Assembly: GCF_002105535.1 (NCBI RefSeq)
Contig: NZ_CP015848.1
Span: forward strand, 1,240,907-1,304,906
Source: Magnetospirillum sp. ME-1
GTDB taxonomy: Bacteria > Pseudomonadota > Alphaproteobacteria > Rhodospirillales > Magnetospirillaceae
Direction of reading: 5' to 3'
DNA: 64,000 nt
Shown: piece by piece, positions 17,163-25,927 of the stretch
Layout of the letters: the number at the start of each line of letters is the position of its first letter
Numbering within the stretch: position 1 is the first letter of the stretch
Program-made: the position numbers and the translations under genes
The notes under the pieces: generated by a model
What the model saw: only the letters and a program-made list of their open reading frames with translations
What the model was told of the DNA's origin: nothing
Database searches by the model: none

Positions 17163-17372
17163 ATGGAGTGCGAGATGGCCTATCCCCTTTTCGACAGCGG
17201 CTACACCCTTTGGGCCGCCGACCTGGAAACCCGGCTCAAGGACCAGCTGGGAAGTTCGGCCCGCGCGCTCGGCGTCGACCCCCGTCTGCTGCTGCAAAGC
17301 TACTATTCCGGCTATACCGTCACCGCCGCCCTGGCCCTGCTGGCGTCGCGCTATCCCACCGCCGGGCTCTGA
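17163..17372 (+). CDS. Small hypothetical protein
   Basis: A possible 69-aa soluble protein, with PLFDSGYTLWAADLETRLKDQ and LLQSYYSGYTVTAALALLASR. The start is uncertain. The ATG at 17163 has GGAG six bases upstream, the next ATG at 17175 is similarly placed, and the frame is open back to 17118. The composition looks coded. I recognise no family. Confidence 0.5.
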   Translation: MECEMAYPLFDSGYTLWAADLETRLKDQLGSSARALGVDPRLLLQSYYSGYTVTAALALLASRYPTAGL

Positions 17373-17488
17373 TCGTTCATCACTCTTCGTCATTTTGCCG
17401 CCCCGGAACGCACATCCGGGGTTGACTGGGGACGCCGGGCACGGCGTCATACTGGAAAAGGCTAAAATACGGCAATGGTCGAGGAGAG

Positions 17489-19525
17489 GTGTCCGTGGCG
17501 GTCAAGTGGCGAGGCCCGTTTCCGTGGCTCGCGGCGGCGTTTGCCGCCGATGTGGCGGTTACCGTCGCGGCGGGGTATTTCCTGTCCCAGGGTGTGGTCG
17601 ACCGCGAGGAGCTGACCGCGCTGGTGATGGTCTCCCTGGCCGGAGCGGCGGTGTTGTTCGCCGTGTCGTGGAAGGCCATCGACTTCCTGGTGGTCCGCGC
17701 CATCAAGAAGATGGCGGCCGAGGTGCGCGCCATCGCCTATGGCGGCGGCGGACGCGACCGCATCGATCCCGAGCGCTATTTCATGATCGCGCCGTTGCCC
17801 GAGGCGGTGAACGAGGTCTGTTCGCGCATGGTCAAGGCCAGGGCGGAACTGGCCGAGGGACTGTCCGCCGCCACCCGTAAGTCCGAAGAGAATTCCAACC
17901 GGCTGGCCGCCATCCTCAACGACCTGCACGAAGGCGTGGTGGTGTGCAATCAGCGCCACCAGCTGGTGCTCTACAACCAGGTGGCCTTCGACATGCTGCG
18001 CGAAACGGCGGAGCTGGGGCTGGGGCGCTCGCTGTTCGAGACCATCGCCCGCGAGCCGGTCATGCATATGATGGACATCCTGGCCAATCGCGCCGGCACC
18101 GCCGAAGGCGGGCTGCCGTTTCTGGCCGGGACCAATGACGACCGCATGCTGCTGCAGGGCCGCATGACCCTGATCCGCAGCGAAGAAGGCACGGTGACCG
18201 GCTATGTGGTCACCCTGGTGGATGCCGGGCCGCAACTGGCCGCCCTGGCCGGACGCGAGGCCCTGCTGCGCGAGATCGCCGAGGACGTCGAAATGCCCCT
18301 GCGGCGCATGATGCTGTCGGCGGGCGATTCCCACACCATCCGCCACGAATGCATGGTGATCTCCGACGCCATCAAGCGGGTCACCAAGGGCTATCACGCC
18401 ATGCTGGCCGGCTGGTGGCCCATGGCCGACATCAATTCCACCGAGCTGCTGACCTTCGTGGCGTCCCGTCTGGGCGAGGGCATGGAGGCCACCGTAATCG
18501 GCCTGCCGGCCTGGCTGCATGGCGATTCCCATTCCCTGGTGATGGCCATCGAATCGCTGATCTGGCGGGTGGCCGACCGCAGCGGGGCCACCCAGTTCGA
18601 TCTGTCGGGCGGCGCCGACGATCATGGCGCCTGGGTGGAATTCGCCTGGGACGGCGAGGTGGTCGAACAGGCCCAACTGGACCGCTGGCTGGCCCAGCCG
18701 CTGGTGGCGCTGGGCGGCATGACGGTCAAGGACGTGCTGGAGCATCACGCGGGAACCGAGCTGATCCGTGACCGCCATGATGGCGGCGGCAGCTTGCGCA
18801 TTCCCATGCGCAAGGGGGTCGAGCAGCACGGCCACGGCCGCCAGGTGCTGCCCGGCCGGCCCGAATTCTACGACATGACCCTGCTGGAACAGTCGCGTGA
18901 TACCGGCGCCATGGGCTCCCAGCCGCTGCGGTCGCTGACCTTCGTGGTGTTCGACACCGAGACCACCGGGCTGCACCCCTCCCAGGGCGACCAGATCGTC
19001 TCCATCGCCGGCGTGCGCATCGTCAACGGCCGCATCCTGTCGGGCGAGAGCTTCAACCGCATCGTCAATCCCGGCCGGCCCATTCCGGCGGAATCCATCC
19101 GCTATCACGGCATCACCGACGAGATGGTGGTGGATAAGCCGCCGGCCGGCGTGGTGCTGCCCCAGTTCCGTTCCTACGTGGCCGACGCGGTGCTGGTGGC
19201 CCACAACGCCGCCTTCGACCTGAAGTTCCTGCGCATGCGGGAGAGTGATATGGGCATCCGCTTCGACAATCCGGTGCTGGACACCATGATCCTGTCCAAC
19301 TTCCTGGATGGGCCGGAAGCCGGGCATTCCCTGGACGACATCTGCGAGCGCTACGGCATCGAGATCACCGACCGCCATACGGCGCTGGGCGATTCCATGG
19401 TGACGGCGGCGGTGCTGCTGCGCCAGATCGAGGCCCTGGAGGGCAGGGGCATCCATACCCTGGACGAGGCGGTCAAGACGCTGGACATCGCCATGATCCT
19501 GCACGAGCGTCAGCGCGTGTTGTAG
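17489..19525 (+). CDS. Membrane sensor-like protein fused to a DnaQ-type 3'-5' exonuclease
   Basis: A 678-aa fusion. Two transmembrane helices (about residues 11-31 and 40-60) are followed by a HAMP-like linker and a PAS domain (about 135-235). Next comes a region resembling a decayed histidine kinase: a helix around LLREIAEDVEMPLRRMML without a phospho-accepting histidine, and an ATPase-like end lacking the Asn and Gly boxes. Residues about 480-665 are a DEDDh exonuclease with FDTETTGL (D489, E491), AHNAAFDLKFL and the final HTALGDSM. It probably trims 3' ends of nucleic acid at the membrane; the substrate is unknown. It converges on a DUF294 gene, with ActP beyond. Confidence 0.87.
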   Translation: MSVAVKWRGPFPWLAAAFAADVAVTVAAGYFLSQGVVDREELTALVMVSLAGAAVLFAVSWKAIDFLVVRAIKKMAAEVRAIAYGGGGRDRIDPERYFMIAPLPEAVNEVCSRMVKARAELAEGLSAATRKSEENSNRLAAILNDLHEGVVVCNQRHQLVLYNQVAFDMLRETAELGLGRSLFETIAREPVMHMMDILANRAGTAEGGLPFLAGTNDDRMLLQGRMTLIRSEEGTVTGYVVTLVDAGPQLAALAGREALLREIAEDVEMPLRRMMLSAGDSHTIRHECMVISDAIKRVTKGYHAMLAGWWPMADINSTELLTFVASRLGEGMEATVIGLPAWLHGDSHSLVMAIESLIWRVADRSGATQFDLSGGADDHGAWVEFAWDGEVVEQAQLDRWLAQPLVALGGMTVKDVLEHHAGTELIRDRHDGGGSLRIPMRKGVEQHGHGRQVLPGRPEFYDMTLLEQSRDTGAMGSQPLRSLTFVVFDTETTGLHPSQGDQIVSIAGVRIVNGRILSGESFNRIVNPGRPIPAESIRYHGITDEMVVDKPPAGVVLPQFRSYVADAVLVAHNAAFDLKFLRMRESDMGIRFDNPVLDTMILSNFLDGPEAGHSLDDICERYGIEITDRHTALGDSMVTAAVLLRQIEALEGRGIHTLDEAVKTLDIAMILHERQRVL

Positions 19526-19531
19526 GGCCTG

Positions 19532-19650
19532 TCGGGCTATCGCCCGAGCCCATCCGGGGCGATGCCCCGGACCCCATTTCGATTTATGAATGAAAGGGAG
19601 GTTTGGAGGCATCGCCTCCAACCGGGGTTACGGGGCAGGAGCCCCGTATC
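19532..19650. repeat. Dispersed palindromic repeat, family A copy 1
   Basis: An array of short hairpins: TCGGGCTATCGCCCGA (19532-19547), GGGGCGATGCCCC, GGAGGCATCGCCTCC and CGGGGCAGGAGCCCCG. They are joined by an AT-rich middle. It matches the copies at 51966 (opposite orientation) and 62808. It lies between two convergent genes. Confidence 0.85.
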
Positions 19651-19651
19651 C

Positions 19652-21091
19652 TTATCCGCCCACGCCGCAGACGAACTTCAAGGTCTTCAGGCGGCGGAAG
19701 GCCCATTTCAGGCGGGCGCGGGTGCGCTTGTCGAAGCGCTTGGGATCGATCTTGGCCGAGGCGGGAATCTGCTGGGCGATGTCGGCCAATTGCTGCTCGA
19801 GCATGACGCGCAGCACGACCTCGCGCACTTCGACGAAATCGCGCAGGTCGTCTTCGTGCAGCACGCCGGATTCCTTCAGCGCCGCGAAGCGCTCGTCGGT
19901 GCCGGTGGCGGTGATGTGGGCGCGGATGGCGCGCATGCGAGCCGCGCTGACCAGGGGCAGCAGGCCGAACTTCTTGGCGTTGAGGCGGCCCTGCTTGGTG
20001 ACGAAGTTGCCGAACAGGCCGATGGAGCCGTCCATGCCCGCCACGTTCTGGGCCAGGTAGCGCAGGAAGAAGGCCGACTGAGCGGCCTTTTCCATGGCCA
20101 TGCCGCGCAACTCCTCGGCCAGGGCGCGGTCGCCCCACACCGGCTGGAAGTCGTAGAAGATGTCGCAGTACATCACTGTCTGGTTCTCGACCGAGAAGAC
20201 CCAGCCGTGGACCTCGTCGCGCCATTCTTCCAGGCTTTTGCGCCACTTGGATTCCCGGGCCATGACGCCGCCGTCGCAGAACGGAATGCCGGCCTTGTTG
20301 AGGGTGTCGTTGAGGCGCTTGCCCAGTTCGGCGAACCAGGGGTCATCGGACGGCTTGCCGTCGTGGACGATGGCGTTGTCCTGGTCGAAGGCCAGCAGGC
20401 TTTCGCCGCGCCCGCCCGAGCCGAGGATCAGCACGGCGTAGCGGGCGGGCGCGGGGCCCCAGCCGTCGTCCAGCAGTGACTGTTCCGCCAGTTCGGCGGC
20501 CCGCGCCGTCAGGTCGCGCAGCACCAGGGCGATGACCGAGGCGATGTTGCGGGCCGTCACGCCCTCGCCCAGCAGGCCCTTGGCCAGCCTGGGCAGGTTG
20601 GTCATCACCGACTTCATCTCGTCGGGATTGGCGGCGCTTTCCGCCGAATCGCCCAGCACCAGAGCCTCGGTGGCGCGCACCTTGAGCAGCGCCCGGCCGG
20701 TGATCATGCCCAACGGCCGGTTGTCGGCGTCGACCACCACCAGATGCCTAAGACCGAGCCGGGTCATCCGGGCCAGCGCCACATAGACGTAGGCGTCGGC
20801 CGAAACGGTGGCCACCGGCTTGGTCATGGTCTGGTCCAGCGTCAGTTCCAGACCGGCCGGACCGTTGTTGGACAGGATGCGCAGCAGGTCGCGTTCGGTG
20901 AAGATGCCCAGCGTGCGCCCATCGGCATCGATGCCGACGATGGAGGACACCCGGGCCTCGTACATGCGGTGAACCGCATCGTGCAAGGTCACCGAGGCCA
21001 GCGCGGTCAGCACGGGGGTGCTCATGACCTCGCGCAGGCGATGGCGATAAGGAAAACTGTCAATGCGGGCGAGAGCGGCGATGTCGTTCAT
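19652..21091 (-). CDS. DUF294 nucleotidyltransferase-like protein with tandem CBS domains
   Basis: A 479-aa cytoplasmic protein. Two CBS domains (about residues 20-145: VMSTPVLTALASVTLHDAVHRM, then QTMTKPVATVSADAYVYVAL) probably sense adenine nucleotides. The DUF294 domain follows, with the nucleotidyltransferase signature LGSGGRGESLLAFDQDNAI near residue 225. A DUF294 C-terminal helical domain ends the protein. In other proteobacteria this type is found beside DnaQ exonucleases and acetate permeases, as here. The biochemical target is not known. Confidence 0.9.
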   Translation of the reverse strand: MNDIAALARIDSFPYRHRLREVMSTPVLTALASVTLHDAVHRMYEARVSSIVGIDADGRTLGIFTERDLLRILSNNGPAGLELTLDQTMTKPVATVSADAYVYVALARMTRLGLRHLVVVDADNRPLGMITGRALLKVRATEALVLGDSAESAANPDEMKSVMTNLPRLAKGLLGEGVTARNIASVIALVLRDLTARAAELAEQSLLDDGWGPAPARYAVLILGSGGRGESLLAFDQDNAIVHDGKPSDDPWFAELGKRLNDTLNKAGIPFCDGGVMARESKWRKSLEEWRDEVHGWVFSVENQTVMYCDIFYDFQPVWGDRALAEELRGMAMEKAAQSAFFLRYLAQNVAGMDGSIGLFGNFVTKQGRLNAKKFGLLPLVSAARMRAIRAHITATGTDERFAALKESGVLHEDDLRDFVEVREVVLRVMLEQQLADIAQQIPASAKIDPKRFDKRTRARLKWAFRRLKTLKFVCGVGG

Positions 21092-21588
21092 GGCGCGTGT
21101 ACGATAGTGGCGGAGGTGGAAAATTCAACCTATTTCAGCCTGAAAAGAGGCCATATCGTAAAAGTCTAAATGTGCCGGTCAATCCATTCCGAGAACACGA
21201 TAGGGTGTTTACTCTATGTGGGTTGGGCGGCTTCGCCTCGTCGCGGCGGATGCGTCAAGTGACAATTTCTGTAATCTAAACAGAAACTGAAAGGGAATTT
21301 GGCGTCGTCTTGAGAAAAGCTGGTGAAGGTTCGAAACGAATACCTAATTTCTCATTAGAATAACCTATTGAATAAATCAGGTGCTTTCAGTTGGTGTTGA
21401 CGCCAAAGGACGCGGATGTTAATGAGGTTCGTCGCCTCAGGCAAGCTGCGGGCGTATGACGCGTACGCATAGGTGCCCTCGTGCGCCTGCACGCTTAAAA
21501 ATGCTGAATCCGGCAACAAGACCGGGAGCTGAAAACAACAATCGTCCGCCTCTTTCCGGTGGCGGCGATGACAAAGTGGAGGGTCAAA
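21092..21588 (+). other. Long AT-rich leader of the DUF485-actP operon
   Basis: A 497-base stretch without a convincing gene. It separates the divergent DUF294 and DUF485 genes. It is clearly more AT-rich than its surroundings, especially 21290-21380, and must hold both promoters. Multiple short imperfect palindromes (for example TTGGTGTTGACGCCAA near 21391) suggest operator sites. Confidence 0.6.
21397..21425 (+). promoter_or_regulatory. Putative sigma70 promoter of DUF485-actP
   Basis: TTGACG (21397-21402), a 17-base spacer, then TAATGA (21420-21425). The predicted transcript starts near 21432, leaving a 5' leader of about 157 bases. The -35 box sits inside the palindrome TTGGTGTTGACGCCAA, so a regulator bound there would block or recruit polymerase. 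Confidence 0.4.
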
Positions 21589-21924
21589 GTGAGCTCACAT
21601 AACGCACCTTCGGCCGCGAATCTCGCGAGTGCCGAGCACATTCGGAACAATCCGAAGTTCAAGGAGCTGGTCGCCAAGCGTAACGCCTTCGCGTGGACGC
21701 TGTCGGTGATCATGCTCGCCATCTATTTCGGCTTCATCCTCATCATCGCCTTCAACAAGGCGTGGCTGGGCACCCTGCTGTCGAGCGCCGGCGTCACCAC
21801 CATCGGCTTCCCCATCGGCGTGGGCGTCATCCTGTCGGCCATCGCGCTGACCGGTATCTACGTCTATCGCGCCAATGGCGAGTTCGACGAAATGAACCGC
21901 CAGATCATCGAGGAATCCCGCTGA
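21589..21924 (+). CDS. DUF485 membrane protein, partner of ActP
   Basis: A 111-aa protein with a soluble start ([20 protein letters not shown]) and two transmembrane helices (about residues 37-58 and 72-96). This is the typical pattern of DUF485 (YjcH) proteins encoded just upstream of acetate symporters. I chose the GTG behind GGAGGG (21579-21584); the frame opens 10 codons earlier. Its stop overlaps the actP start by one base. Confidence 0.92.
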   Translation: MSSHNAPSAANLASAEHIRNNPKFKELVAKRNAFAWTLSVIMLAIYFGFILIIAFNKAWLGTLLSSAGVTTIGFPIGVGVILSAIALTGIYVYRANGEFDEMNRQIIEESR

Positions 21925-23609
21925 TGAAGATGACCAAGACCGCAATCGCGTCCACGCTCGCCTTCGGCGGCATGGCGCTCCTGGCCACCGCCGCCCTGGC
22001 GGCCGGCGCCGACATGGGCAATGCCCAGAAGCAGGAAACCAACTGGCACGCCATCATCATGTTCGTGATCTTCGTGGGCGCGACCCTCGGAATCACCTAC
22101 TGGGCGGCCGGCCGCACCAAGACCGCCGCCGACTTCTACGCCGCCGGCGGCGGCATCACCGGCTTCCAGAACGGCCTGGCCATCGCGGGCGACTACATGT
22201 CGGCCGCCTCGTTCCTGGGTATTTCCGCCCTGGTGTACGGTTCGGGCTATGACGGCCTGATCTTCTCGGTGGGTTGGCTGGTCGGTTGGCCGATCATCCT
22301 GTTCCTGATCGCCGAGCGCCTGCGCAACCTGGGCAAGTACACCTTCGCCGACGTGTGCGGCTATCGCCTTGCCCGTACGCCCATCCGCACCTTCGCGGCC
22401 ACCGGCTCGCTGATCGTGGTGATCTTCTACCTGATCGGCCAGATGGTCGGCGCCGGCCAGCTGATCAAGCTGCTGTTCGGCATGGACTATCTGTACGCGG
22501 TTATCGTCGTCGGCGCGCTGATGATGATCTACGTCACCTTCGGCGGCATGGTCGCCACCACCTGGGTGCAGATCATCAAGGCCTGCCTGCTGCTGGGCGG
22601 CGCTACCTTCATCGCTCTCGGCGTGATGTACAACTTCGGTTTCTCGTTCGAGAAGCTGTTCGTCAAGGCCATCGAGGTTCATCCCAAGAAGGTGGCGATC
22701 ATGGCGCCCGGCGCCCTGGTCACCAACCCGGTGGACGCCATCTCGCTGGGCATGGCCCTGATGTTCGGCACCGCCGGCCTGCCGCACATCCTCATGCGCT
22801 TCTTCACCGTTCCCGATGCGCGCGAGGCGAGGAAGTCGGTGTTCTACGCCACCGGTTTCATCGGCTACTTCTACATCCTGACCTTCATCATCGGGTTCGG
22901 CGCCATCACCCTGGTGGCCACCAATCCCGAATACCTGGCCAAGGGCCTCGGCTCCCTGGACCTGAAGGGCGGCAACAACATGGCCGCGGTGTGGCTGGCC
23001 CACGCCATCGGCGGCAACCTGTTCCTCGGCTTCATCTCGGCCGTGGCCTTCGCCACCATCCTGGCGGTGGTGTCGGGCCTGACCCTGGCGGGCGCGTCGG
23101 CGATTTCGCACGACCTGTACGCCAGCGTCATCATGCACGGCCAGGCCACCGAAGGTAAGGAAGTGACCGTCTCCAAGATCTCGTCCATCGCTCTCGGCAT
23201 CGTCGCCGTGCTGCTGGGCCTGATCTTCGAGAAGCAGAACGTGGCGTTCATCGTGGCGCTCACCTTCTCGGTCGCGGCCTCGGCCAACTTCCCGGTGCTG
23301 ATCCTGTCCATGTTCTGGGGCGGCCTGACCACCCGTGGCGCCGTTCTCGGCGGCATGATCGGTCTCTTGATGTCCGTGATCATGGTGGTCCTGTCCAAGG
23401 CCGTGTGGGTGCAGAGCTTCGGCTTCAAGGAGGCCCTGTTCCCGTTCGCCTATCCGGCCCTGTTCTCGGTGCCGGCGGCCTTCTTCTTCTCGTGGCTGTT
23501 CTCCATCATGGACAACAGCCCGCAGGCCCAGGCCGAACGCGCCGCCTACGAAGCCCAGTCCATCCGGTCCGAGACCGGCCTGGGTGCCGAAGGCGCCGCC
23601 AGCCACTAA
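21924..23609 (+). CDS. actP: Cation/acetate symporter, SSS family
   Basis: A 561-aa sodium:solute symporter. The first 27 residues look like a signal segment ([24 protein letters not shown]), followed by about 13 transmembrane helices. Landmarks are [52 protein letters not shown] and [17 protein letters not shown]. With the DUF485 partner it most likely imports acetate or another short monocarboxylate. An intrinsic terminator follows at 23633. Confidence 0.92.
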   Translation: MKMTKTAIASTLAFGGMALLATAALAAGADMGNAQKQETNWHAIIMFVIFVGATLGITYWAAGRTKTAADFYAAGGGITGFQNGLAIAGDYMSAASFLGISALVYGSGYDGLIFSVGWLVGWPIILFLIAERLRNLGKYTFADVCGYRLARTPIRTFAATGSLIVVIFYLIGQMVGAGQLIKLLFGMDYLYAVIVVGALMMIYVTFGGMVATTWVQIIKACLLLGGATFIALGVMYNFGFSFEKLFVKAIEVHPKKVAIMAPGALVTNPVDAISLGMALMFGTAGLPHILMRFFTVPDAREARKSVFYATGFIGYFYILTFIIGFGAITLVATNPEYLAKGLGSLDLKGGNNMAAVWLAHAIGGNLFLGFISAVAFATILAVVSGLTLAGASAISHDLYASVIMHGQATEGKEVTVSKISSIALGIVAVLLGLIFEKQNVAFIVALTFSVAASANFPVLILSMFWGGLTTRGAVLGGMIGLLMSVIMVVLSKAVWVQSFGFKEALFPFAYPALFSVPAAFFFSWLFSIMDNSPQAQAERAAYEAQSIRSETGLGAEGAASH

Positions 23610-23632
23610 GGCTTGGAATCGAGCGAAAGGCG

Positions 23633-23661
23633 GGGGCATCGGGAAACCGGTGCCCCTGTTT
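23633..23661 (+). terminator. Intrinsic terminator of DUF485-actP
   Basis: GGGGCATCGG, loop GAAA, CCGGTGCCCC (one G-T wobble), then TGTTT. The 10-bp stem with a tetraloop lies 24 bases after the actP stop. Confidence 0.8.
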
Positions 23662-23678
23662 CGTGCCGAATTCATGAG

Positions 23679-23710
23679 AAAAAAGGGCGCCTACCACGAG
23701 GGTAGGCGCC
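23679..23710 (-). terminator. Minus-strand intrinsic terminator without an upstream gene
   Basis: Read on the minus strand: GGCGCCTACC, loop CTCGT, GGTAGGCGCC, C, then TTTTTT. The 10-bp stem is perfect and the six-T tail is at 23679-23684. On the minus strand only the 150-base spacer before the response regulator lies upstream, so the terminated transcript would be a short non-coding RNA. Confidence 0.75.
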
Positions 23711-23779
23711 ACGAAGGACAAAGTGGATCACAAAAGCGAGCATCAATCGCAGCCATGAACACGATGGTTCGATGTCGCA

Positions 23780-23807
23780 TTGGTGTATCGCGGGGGCAAG
23801 CTTATAC
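23780..23807 (+). promoter_or_regulatory. Putative promoter of the two-component operon
   Basis: TTGGTG (23780-23785), a 16-base spacer, then TTATAC (23802-23807). The predicted start is about 45 bases before the response regulator GTG. Confidence 0.4.
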
Positions 23808-23861
23808 GGGCGAGATTGCACCAGCATGACGCCAGAATTAAAGTTGGCTGGGAGCCGCGCC

Positions 23862-24536
23862 GTGAAAGTCCTGTTGGTCGAAGACGAAAGGAAGATCGCC
23901 GAGTTCACCGCCAAGGGCCTGCGCGAGCACGGCTTCGTGGTGGACGTGGCGGCCACCGGCGACGACGGCCTGGGCATGGCGCTGATCAGCGAATACGACC
24001 TGCTCATTCTCGACGTCATGCTGCCGGGCCGCGATGGCTGGTCCGTGCTGTCCGAATTGCGGGGGCGGGGCGTCCAGGTGCCGGCCCTGTTCCTGACCGC
24101 CCGCGATGGCGTCAGCGACCGCATCAAGGGGCTGGAACTGGGCGCGGACGACTATCTGCCCAAGCCCTTCGCCTTCGCCGAATTGCTTGCCCGGATCAGG
24201 ACCATCCTGCGGCGTGGGCCGGTGCGCCAGCCCGACGTCCTGACCGTCGGCGACCTGAAGCTGGAGCCCGCCCGCATGACCGCCTTTCGCGGCGAAACCC
24301 GCCTGGACCTGACGCCCAAGGAATTCGCCCTGCTGCATCTCCTGGCCCGCAGGCCGGGCGAGATCCTGTCGCGTCACTACATCGCCCAGCAGATCTGGGA
24401 CATGAATTTCGATGGCGATTCCAATGTGGTGGACGTTCACATCCGCCGTCTGCGCATCAAGGTCGACGATCCCTTCGAGCGCCGCCTGATCAAGACGGTG
24501 CGGGGTGTCGGCTATGCCCTGGACGACGCGGGATGA
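23862..24536 (+). CDS. OmpR-family response regulator
   Basis: A 224-aa regulator. The receiver domain has acidic ED at the start (VKVLLVEDER), the phosphorylated D51 in LLILDVMLPGRDG and K in DDYLPKPFAFAEL. A winged-helix DNA-binding domain (LDLTPKEFALLHLLARRPGE to VVDVHIRRLRIKVDD and VRGVGYAL) follows. It resembles heavy-metal-response regulators of the CusR/CzcR group. The GTG has GGGAG seven bases upstream; an in-frame ATG at 23826 would add 12 residues. The kinase gene overlaps its end by 4 bases. Confidence 0.93.
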   Translation: MKVLLVEDERKIAEFTAKGLREHGFVVDVAATGDDGLGMALISEYDLLILDVMLPGRDGWSVLSELRGRGVQVPALFLTARDGVSDRIKGLELGADDYLPKPFAFAELLARIRTILRRGPVRQPDVLTVGDLKLEPARMTAFRGETRLDLTPKEFALLHLLARRPGEILSRHYIAQQIWDMNFDGDSNVVDVHIRRLRIKVDDPFERRLIKTVRGVGYALDDAG

Positions 24537-25927
24537 GCGTGCTGCCCCGGGCCTTCCGCTCCATCGCCGGGCGGCTGACCATCCTGTTCATCTTCACCTC
24601 GGTGGCGACCCTGCTGGCCAAGGCGGTGTTCACCTATCTCACCCTGGCGCCGGTTCTGTCCGCCCAGGAGGAGCAATACGTCATCGCCCGGGCGGAGTAC
24701 CTGGCGCTCAAGGTGGGCATGGCCGTGGGGGCGGTCGGGCCGCCCAGCCTGCCCGCGCTGCTGCCGGCCGATGCGCCCGGCCTGGTCCGCATTCTGGGCG
24801 GCGACGCCAAGGTCCTGGCCGAGATCCACGACATGAGCGCCGAATTTCCCGATCTGGGGATGGCGTCGGGCGGGCGGCCGGTCCTGGTGCGTGGCCGGTC
24901 GGGCCGCCAGTATTGGGCCGTAAGCCGGGCCAGCGGCGGAGACGCCCCCATGATCGTCCAGGTGGCGTCCGAGGCCTCGGAATTCCGGCTGCTGGCCCCC
25001 ACCGGCGGGCGATTGTGGGTGGCCTCGCTGGTGGCGCTGATTCTGAGCGGCATCGCCGGCTACCACATCGTCCGCCACGGCATCCGGCCGCTGCAGAACC
25101 TGGCCGAGACGGTGAGGGCGGTGGGCGGAGCGACCCTGGGCCGCCGCATCGAGGCGGGCAGTCTGCCCCAAGAGCTGCGCCCCCTGGGCGTCAGCTTCAA
25201 CGCCATGCTCGACCGTCTGCAGGTATCGTTCGACCGGGTGGCCCAGGTCACCGACGATATCGCCCATGAATTGCGCACGCCGCTGGGCGTGATGACCAGC
25301 CAGATCGATGTGGCGCTGACCGCCGAACGGCCGGCGGGCGAATACCGCGAGGTGCTGGAATCGGTGCGCGAGGAATTGACCGCCCTGTCCGACATGGTCC
25401 AGCGCCTGCTGTTCCTGTCCCGCGTCGAGAACCAGTCGGTGACCGTCAACCGCGAAGCGCTGGATGTCGTCGCCGAACTGGAGGCGGTACGCGAGTTTTA
25501 CGACCCCCTGGCATCGGAGGCCGGCATCAGCCTGACCGTCGCGGCTTCCCCGTCCAGACTCGACACCCTGGGCGACCGGGTGCTGCTGCGCCGCGCCGTC
25601 ATCAACCTGGTGGCCAATGCGGTGCGCTACACGCCGCCGGGCGGGCGAATCGCCATGGAAGCCGGCCGTGACGGGGATGTGGTGCGGATCACGGTGAGTG
25701 ATACCGGCTGCGGCATCCCCTCCACCGACGTTCCCCGGCTGTTCGACCGCTTCTTTCGCGTCGACCGGGCACGCGAAACCGGCGGCGGGCATATGGGGCT
25801 GGGGCTGGCCATCGTCAAAGCCATCGCCGAATTGCACGGCGGATCGGTCACGGTGGAAAGCGAGGTGGGGCGGGGAACGCGGGTGACCCTGGCGTTGCGG
25901 GCCGGACACGGGTCCGGCGCCGGCTAA
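24533..25927 (+). CDS. Sensor histidine kinase partner of the OmpR-type regulator
   Basis: A 464-aa inner-membrane kinase. Transmembrane helix 1 is about residues 13-35, a periplasmic domain of about 120 residues follows, and helix 2 is about 162-182. Then come a HAMP domain (RHGIRPLQNLAETVRAV), the H-box DDIAHELRTPLGVM with H245, the N-box INLVANAVRYTPPGG, G1 DTGCGI and G2 MGLGLAIVKAIAELHGG. All catalytic motifs are intact. The layout matches heavy-metal sensors (CusS type), but the signal is not visible from sequence. The end overlaps the convergent 25924-26700 gene by 4 bases. Confidence 0.93.
   Translation: MSVLPRAFRSIAGRLTILFIFTSVATLLAKAVFTYLTLAPVLSAQEEQYVIARAEYLALKVGMAVGAVGPPSLPALLPADAPGLVRILGGDAKVLAEIHDMSAEFPDLGMASGGRPVLVRGRSGRQYWAVSRASGGDAPMIVQVASEASEFRLLAPTGGRLWVASLVALILSGIAGYHIVRHGIRPLQNLAETVRAVGGATLGRRIEAGSLPQELRPLGVSFNAMLDRLQVSFDRVAQVTDDIAHELRTPLGVMTSQIDVALTAERPAGEYREVLESVREELTALSDMVQRLLFLSRVENQSVTVNREALDVVAELEAVREFYDPLASEAGISLTVAASPSRLDTLGDRVLLRRAVINLVANAVRYTPPGGRIAMEAGRDGDVVRITVSDTGCGIPSTDVPRLFDRFFRVDRARETGGGHMGLGLAIVKAIAELHGGSVTVESEVGRGTRVTLALRAGHGSGAG

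Noticed and set aside
17462-19621. A 719-codon minus-strand frame opposite the exonuclease fusion
   Set aside because: Shadow of the plus-strand gene; no recognisable domain.
19532-19650. CRISPR array
   Set aside because: The repeated units are unequal hairpins without regular unique spacers, and no cas gene is present.
21097-21279. A 60-codon frame in the actP leader
   Set aside because: No ribosome binding site and composition of a non-coding leader.
23672-23829. A 51-codon minus-strand frame across the orphan terminator
   Set aside because: It would be translated through the terminator hairpin and T-run, so a non-coding RNA is more likely.
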